This document shows, piece by piece, positions 60,321 to 64,000 of a stretch of DNA of 64,000 nucleotides. Both the position numbers and the translations under genes were made by a program. Positions within the stretch are counted from its first letter, which is position 1. The number at the start of each line of letters is the position of its first letter. The notes under the pieces were generated by a model. The model saw nothing but the letters and a program-made list of their open reading frames with translations. It was not told the DNA's origin and did no database searches. Origin of the DNA: Ignavibacteria bacterium (GTDB lineage: Bacteria > Bacteroidota > Ignavibacteria > SZUA-365). The stretch is taken from contig JADKJW010000011.1 in assembly GCA_016720835.1 (NCBI GenBank), positions 62,001 through 126,000 on the forward strand. The letters are read 5' to 3'.

Positions 60321-61220
60321 ATGGCACGACGCATCACTCTCTGGGCAGTCGCTCTCCTCATCACCCTGGGGTCGGCCTACTGGCAGCGCAAGACGGGTCC
60401 CACGTATCCCGTTTCGGGGAACGTGGAATTCGGCGGGACCGTCGTCGAGTACCATCTCGACCGCTCACACAGTACCGAGAGCGACCAGGAGGTCGTGATC
60501 ATCGCGCCGAACACCAGGATCCGCGGCCGGGTGCTGTATCGCCGCCTCAACAGCGCCGACGTGTGGACGGGTCTCCCGCTTCTGCGCGAAGGGGACCGGC
60601 TTCTCTGCGCGCTGCCGAAGCAGCCTCCGGCCGGAAAACTCGAATATTCCGCGGAACTGTTCTTTGGAGAAGAGCGTCTGACGCTTCCATTGGACGGGAA
60701 AGCCGTGGTGACACGTTTCAAGGGGGACGTCCCCGACTGGGTCCTCATTCCGCATGTGATATTCATGTTCCTGGCGATGCTCTTTTCCACGCGCGCCGGA
60801 CTGGAAGCATGTTTCCGCGACGGCAAGAGCCGCAAGCTTGCGGTCTGGACAATTTCCCTTCTTTTCATCGGTGGTCTGCTCCTCGGTCCGGTTGTCCAGA
60901 AGTTCGCCTTCGGCGAGTACTGGACGGGCATTCCTTACGGGACGGATTTGACGGATAACAAGACCTTGATCGCCTTCATCGCCTGGGCGGTGGCCTGCGT
61001 CGCCGTCTGGAACCGGAACATCCGCATTTCGCATCCGGGGCGCAGGTGGTTCGTGGTGTTCGCCTCCGTGGTCATGCTTGCCATCTACGTCATTCCGCAC
61101 AGCATGTGGGGTTCCGAACTCAAGCACGAGACTCCAGCCGACAACGGCTCCGCGCCAATCTCCATGACGGATGCGTCCCTGCTCGAGGAACGCTGCCTTC
61201 CGGTCATACCACGAGGCTAG
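60321..61220 (+). CDS. Uncharacterised membrane protein
   Basis: 299 aa, ATG at 60321 with GAGGCA ribosome site. N-terminal helix (TLWAVALLITLGSAYW), an extracytoplasmic beta-rich domain (about 30-140; RGRVLYRRLNS, EYSAELFFGEERLTL), then about four helices (PHVIFMFLAMLFSTRAGLEA, LAVWTISLLFIGGLLLGPVV, LIAFIAWAVACVAVW, WFVVFASVVMLAIYVIPHSM). No family recognised. Followed 29 bp later by a small membrane protein gene. Confidence 0.75.
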   Translation: MARRITLWAVALLITLGSAYWQRKTGPTYPVSGNVEFGGTVVEYHLDRSHSTESDQEVVIIAPNTRIRGRVLYRRLNSADVWTGLPLLREGDRLLCALPKQPPAGKLEYSAELFFGEERLTLPLDGKAVVTRFKGDVPDWVLIPHVIFMFLAMLFSTRAGLEACFRDGKSRKLAVWTISLLFIGGLLLGPVVQKFAFGEYWTGIPYGTDLTDNKTLIAFIAWAVACVAVWNRNIRISHPGRRWFVVFASVVMLAIYVIPHSMWGSELKHETPADNGSAPISMTDASLLEERCLPVIPRG

Positions 61221-61249
61221 CCCGCTCGACTGGCGAGGAGCGACGACTC

Positions 61250-61549
61250 ATGCCGCAGTTCTACCAGAAACGCGAGGGCGCTCCTCCGGGGTCGCGGCTC
61301 TACGATGCGACCGCCCTCGCCGGTGTGGTGTCGATATTCCTCGCGCCGGCCCTCGCGCTCCTGGCGGGCGCGGGCTCGATGCTCGCAGGCACTCTCGGGT
61401 ACGCAGGGATCGCCCTGTTCGTGGGCGGTATCGCCGCGCGCTACGGCTTTGCCGAAGACCCCCGGCCACCGTTGCAACTGCTGAAGAATCTGCTCGTGTC
61501 CGCGGTGTTTTCCGGAGTGTTCTACCTGATATACCTTTTCGTCTTGTGA
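61250..61549 (+). CDS. Small membrane protein, unknown
   Basis: 99 aa from the ATG at 61250, preceded by GAGGAG. Three hydrophobic stretches: TALAGVVSIFLAPALALLAG, MLAGTLGYAGIALFVGGIAA, LLVSAVFSGVFYLIYLFVL. Unknown function; probably co-transcribed with the upstream membrane gene. Confidence 0.72.
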   Translation: MPQFYQKREGAPPGSRLYDATALAGVVSIFLAPALALLAGAGSMLAGTLGYAGIALFVGGIAARYGFAEDPRPPLQLLKNLLVSAVFSGVFYLIYLFVL

Positions 61550-61623
61550 CCTCCGCAGTTCGCGTCGCGCAATGGGCGACGCGAACGGCAGAGCTGCGGA
61601 GCGGAGTTGAAAGAGCGGAACGG

Positions 61624-62325
61624 TCAGAATGGATTCGTCGCGAACACGGTCAGGTCGGTGATGAAGCCGCGGTCGTCCATCTCCAGTGCGCCCTTGATGG
61701 CATGCGCGATTTCGACGGAGCGGAGTTTGTTCGCTTTCTCGGGGCGTTCGATGCCGTCGCGCGATCCGAAGGCCGTCGTCACCTCGCTCGGATTGACGAG
61801 CATGACGCGGACGTTATGCTTGCGCAGTTCGGCCCGCCAGCACTCCGTCATGCCGCGCAACGCGAACTTGCTCGCCACGTACATCGTGCCCGATTCGTAG
61901 CCGCGCAGGCCGGAGGTGGACGCGATGTTGACGATGTTTCCGTACTGCTGCGTCTTGAACGCCTCCGCCGCCTCGCGCGCCATGAGCGCCGCGCCGAGCA
62001 CGTTCGTTTCCCAGACCGCGCGGAAGCTGTCCACCGTGACGCCCGCCAGCTCGCGATGCTCGCCGATGCCGGCATTGTTGACGAGGGCGTCGAGCCGGGG
62101 GAAGGCCGCGAAGAACTCGCTGTACGTCCGCTTCACGTCGGCTTCGGAGGAGACGTCCGCCACGATGGCGAGCGCGCCGAGTTCTTTCGCTGCCGCCTCG
62201 ACGCGGGAGGCGTTCCGGCCGGTAATCGCGACCTTCGCGCCGGCTTCGATCAGGAGTTTCGCGGTGGCCTTGCCGATGCCCAGACTGCCGCCGGTGATGA
62301 GGATGTGTGAACCTTCGATACGCAT
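61624..62325 (-). CDS. Short-chain dehydrogenase/reductase
   Basis: 233 aa from the ATG complementary to 62323-62325. Classical SDR motifs: cofactor site LITGGSLGIGKATA (TGxxxGIG), NNAGIGEH, STSGLRGYESGTMYVASKFAL with the catalytic Ser and YxxxK, and NPSEVTTAF. NAD(P)H-dependent; substrate unknown. The long ORF in the same frame upstream (to 63243) is antisense noise. Upstream lies a CTCCAGTACTCC-type repeat and the G-rich tract. Confidence 0.9.
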   Translation of the reverse strand: MRIEGSHILITGGSLGIGKATAKLLIEAGAKVAITGRNASRVEAAAKELGALAIVADVSSEADVKRTYSEFFAAFPRLDALVNNAGIGEHRELAGVTVDSFRAVWETNVLGAALMAREAAEAFKTQQYGNIVNIASTSGLRGYESGTMYVASKFALRGMTECWRAELRKHNVRVMLVNPSEVTTAFGSRDGIERPEKANKLRSVEIAHAIKGALEMDDRGFITDLTVFATNPF

Positions 62326-62341
62326 GGGTGGGGAACCTGAA

Positions 62342-62392
62342 TGTGGGAGTGATGGAGTGCTGGAGTACTGGAGTGCTGGAGTGCTGACTGGA
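62342..62392. repeat. CTCCAGTACTCC-type dispersed repeat (reverse orientation)
   Basis: GGAGTGATGGAGTGCTGGAG then TACTGGAGTGCTGGAG; the reverse complement is related to the ACTCCAGTACTCC units at 46663-46770 and 49693-49860. Confidence 0.7.
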
Positions 62393-62530
62393 CCGTAATT
62401 ACTCAACATGGAAGGGCCTTCGTTTCTGAACTTGCGAAGGATGGATCGGGATAGATTCGCACTATTGCACCATCGCGCCGGGCAGGGCAGGCGTTCATCG
62501 TCGAACACGGGCGAAAACCCGGGCCGACAG

Positions 62531-62591
62531 GGAACGAGAGGGGGGGGAAAAAACGGGGAAAAGAGGGGGGGAGGGGGGAAGGAGGGGGGAG
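62531..62591 (+). other. Extreme purine/G-tract directly before a coding start
   Basis: About 60 nt with only two pyrimidines: G runs of 8 (62540-62547), 4 (62555-62558), 7 (62565-62571), 6 (62573-62578) and 6 (62584-62589), separated by A tracts. It meets the requirements of a G-quadruplex. It is followed by TTTTTT and the TTG start of the next gene. Confidence 0.9.
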
Positions 62592-62595
62592 TTTT

Positions 62596-63168
62596 TTGGA
62601 CCGCTGCGGGACGGGCTACCGGACGAAATTCCAGGGGACGGTGACGGGCGCCGTTTCCGGAATTCTCGACGCGGCGAGCGGAGTGTTCGGCGGCCTCTTC
62701 GGATCGGCGGCCAATGTGGGCGACCGCGTGCGCAGCGCGACCTGGGAACACGATCACGACAAGGCCTTCTCGAAAGCGGTGGAGGAAATCACGCCGGAAT
62801 TCATCCAGTGTCCGCACTGCACCACGTGGGTGTGCCGCGCGAGCTGCTGGAGCGACAAGAAAGGCCTCTGCAAGAACTGCGCGCCCGATCTCGGCGTCGA
62901 GATGGCCGTGGCGCAGGCGCAGAAATCGAAGGAGGAAATCTGGGCCCATGCCGCCATGGCCGAAGAGGACAAGAAGCTCGGCAAGGAAGTCTGGCGCGAG
63001 GGAATCAGAGCGAATTGTCCGAAATGCAACGCGCCGCTTGCGCAGAACGTGAAGTTCTGTCCCGAGTGCGGCGAGCGCATCCAGTCGGCGCAGCATTGCA
63101 CGAACTGCGGCGCCAAGATGCAGGCCGGCGCAAAATTCTGCGGCGACTGCGGCGAAAAGGCGCCCTGA
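62596..63168 (+). CDS. Zinc-ribbon protein (N-terminus uncertain)
   Basis: 190 aa as read from a TTG at 62596; the true start is unsure. CxxC pairs: IQCPHCTTWVCRASCW, LCKNCAPDLG, NCPKCNAPL, FCPECGERI, HCTNCGAKM and FCGDCGEKA, the last set being repeated zinc ribbons. A Gly/Ala segment (VTGAVSGILDAASGVFGGLFG) precedes them. The ORF is open upstream through the G-tract, but that part reads as low-complexity. Its natural N-terminus may have been lost or mis-assembled. Function unknown. Confidence 0.7.
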   Translation: MDRCGTGYRTKFQGTVTGAVSGILDAASGVFGGLFGSAANVGDRVRSATWEHDHDKAFSKAVEEITPEFIQCPHCTTWVCRASCWSDKKGLCKNCAPDLGVEMAVAQAQKSKEEIWAHAAMAEEDKKLGKEVWREGIRANCPKCNAPLAQNVKFCPECGERIQSAQHCTNCGAKMQAGAKFCGDCGEKAP

Positions 63169-63198
63169 GGCTTCCGGTCGGCATCGATCCGAATGCAG

Positions 63199-63233
63199 AA
63201 ACGTCCCGTCCGCATTGAGCGAACGGGACGTTT
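63199..63233. terminator. Bidirectional hairpin between zinc-ribbon and HtrA genes
   Basis: Perfect 11-bp stem AAACGTCCCGT / ACGGGACGTTT with a 13-nt loop; short T-rich tails on both sides. Confidence 0.65.
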
Positions 63234-63257
63234 CACGTTTCACGGCCGTGAGGCTTC

Positions 63258-64000
63258 TTACTGCACCGGACCCTCGATGGGTACGAAGGCCGTGTCACCG
63301 CTTTCCAGCGCGATGCGGAGCAGCACGGTCTCGTCCTTGTCCAGGGCGCCGAGCACCTTTTTCAGATCGGCCATCGTCTCAATCTTGGTGATGGTGCCGC
63401 CCTTGCGGACTTCGAAGATCACCACGCCCGCGCGCAGGTTGTTTTCGAAGGCGGGACTGTACTGTTTGACGTTCGAGACGAGCACGCCCGTCGAGCGGTC
63501 GAACTTCTTCTTCGCTTCCGCGTCGAGCGGCTTCACCGTGAAACCGGCCTTGTCGAAGCTGAGCGAGGATTTCGAATTGAGCGACTCGTCCTTCTCTGGC
63601 TTGTCCTCGTCGGTGGCGCTGAGAGTGGCGTCATCTTCGGCGCGACCCTTGAGTTTCACGTCCATTTCCATCGGGGTTTTCCCGCGGAACAACTTGATGC
63701 GCACCGCCTCACCCGGATGATGCATGCCCACGCGGGCCTGCAGTTCGTTGGCGCTCTGGACGTCTTTTCCGTCGACCTGCACGATGATGTCGCCCTCCTT
63801 TACACCGGCGGCCTTTCCGGCGCCGTCTTCCTGGACGCTCTCCACGAGCACACCCTTGAGAAGATCAGAGCCCAGCGCGCGCGCCTTCTTGTAGTCGAGA
63901 TTCGAGATGCGCACGCCGATGTAGCCGCGCACGAACTTTCCATCCTTGATGATGCCGTTCGCGACCACCTTCGCGAGGTTGATGGGAACGGCGAAGCCGT
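63258..64000 (-). CDS. HtrA/DegQ-like serine protease, C-terminal part
   Basis: Partial at the right edge; about 247 residues seen, from GFAVPINLAKVVANGI. Contains the post-protease linker and two PDZ domains (first: RGYIGVRISNLD, SVQEDGAGKAAGVKEGDIIV; second: STGVLVSNVKQYSPAFENNLRAG, GVVIFEVRKGG). The catalytic protease part lies beyond the window. Typical HtrA/DegP family layout; periplasmic quality control is inferred. Confidence 0.9.
   Translation of the reverse strand, partial: GFAVPINLAKVVANGIIKDGKFVRGYIGVRISNLDYKKARALGSDLLKGVLVESVQEDGAGKAAGVKEGDIIVQVDGKDVQSANELQARVGMHHPGEAVRIKLFRGKTPMEMDVKLKGRAEDDATLSATDEDKPEKDESLNSKSSLSFDKAGFTVKPLDAEAKKKFDRSTGVLVSNVKQYSPAFENNLRAGVVIFEVRKGGTITKIETMADLKKVLGALDKDETVLLRIALESGDTAFVPIEGPVQ

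Overview
The window reads as chromosome from a GC-rich member of the Bacteroidota/Chlorobiota (FCB) group, possibly an Ignavibacteria or Kapabacteria relative. Evidence: several secreted proteins end in type IX secretion (T9SS) sorting domains (1-257 is probably another, 2525-8740, 15937-17764, 23946-27359, 47224-49473). There is also an S46 dipeptidyl-peptidase, a PNGase F-like protein, an OmpA protein with two OmpA-like domains, a class I fumarase, and two possible Bacteroidota-type promoters. The placement is an inference; no rRNA or tRNA gene was seen.

Layout. 1-8740: secreted and surface proteins on the minus strand (partial propeller protein, OmpA-like protein, giant Hydin-repeat T9SS protein). 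8841-10998: OYE-family flavin oxidoreductase and a flippase-like membrane protein. 11189-15772: protein-quality-control cluster (SUI1/YciH factor, ClpB, DnaJ-like co-chaperone, divergent Hsp20). 15937-23750: frameshifted secreted hydrolase, S46 peptidase, MBL hydrolase, small membrane protein, TonB-like protein, glycosyltransferase. 23946-33152: PNGase F-like protein, ComF, sugar nucleotidyltransferase, universal stress protein, secreted GH13 enzyme, small Cys protein. 33254-37527: Na+/solute symporter, MarR regulator, fumarase, GmhA.

37528-45000 is an accessory island with visibly lower GC in parts. It holds a frameshifted unknown gene, a frameshifted type ISP-like restriction-modification enzyme, a PD-(D/E)XK protein, an HNH endonuclease, and a translationally coupled pair (unknown protein plus DUF1828-like protein). 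It looks like a defence island.

45113-51155 holds a conserved unknown protein, then a 1.3 kb gene-free stretch with a striking 21-bp-periodic array (about 46091-46571) and composite hairpin repeats. A LamG/T9SS protein follows, then more hairpin repeats and an NDH-2-like dehydrogenase. 51360-57340 is a tandem pair of M16 peptidases. 57490-64000 holds a frameshifted lipoprotein metallopeptidase, a ferritin-like protein, two membrane proteins, an SDR, a zinc-ribbon protein preceded by an extreme G-tract, and the C-terminal part of an HtrA-like protease.

Four otherwise intact genes carry one apparent single-base frameshift each. This suggests either indel errors in the assembly or recent decay. 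The most unusual non-coding signals are the 21-bp array with phased A-tracts and GATC sites, and a 76-bp tandem hairpin repeat at 49476-49607 whose two copies show a compensatory base-pair change.
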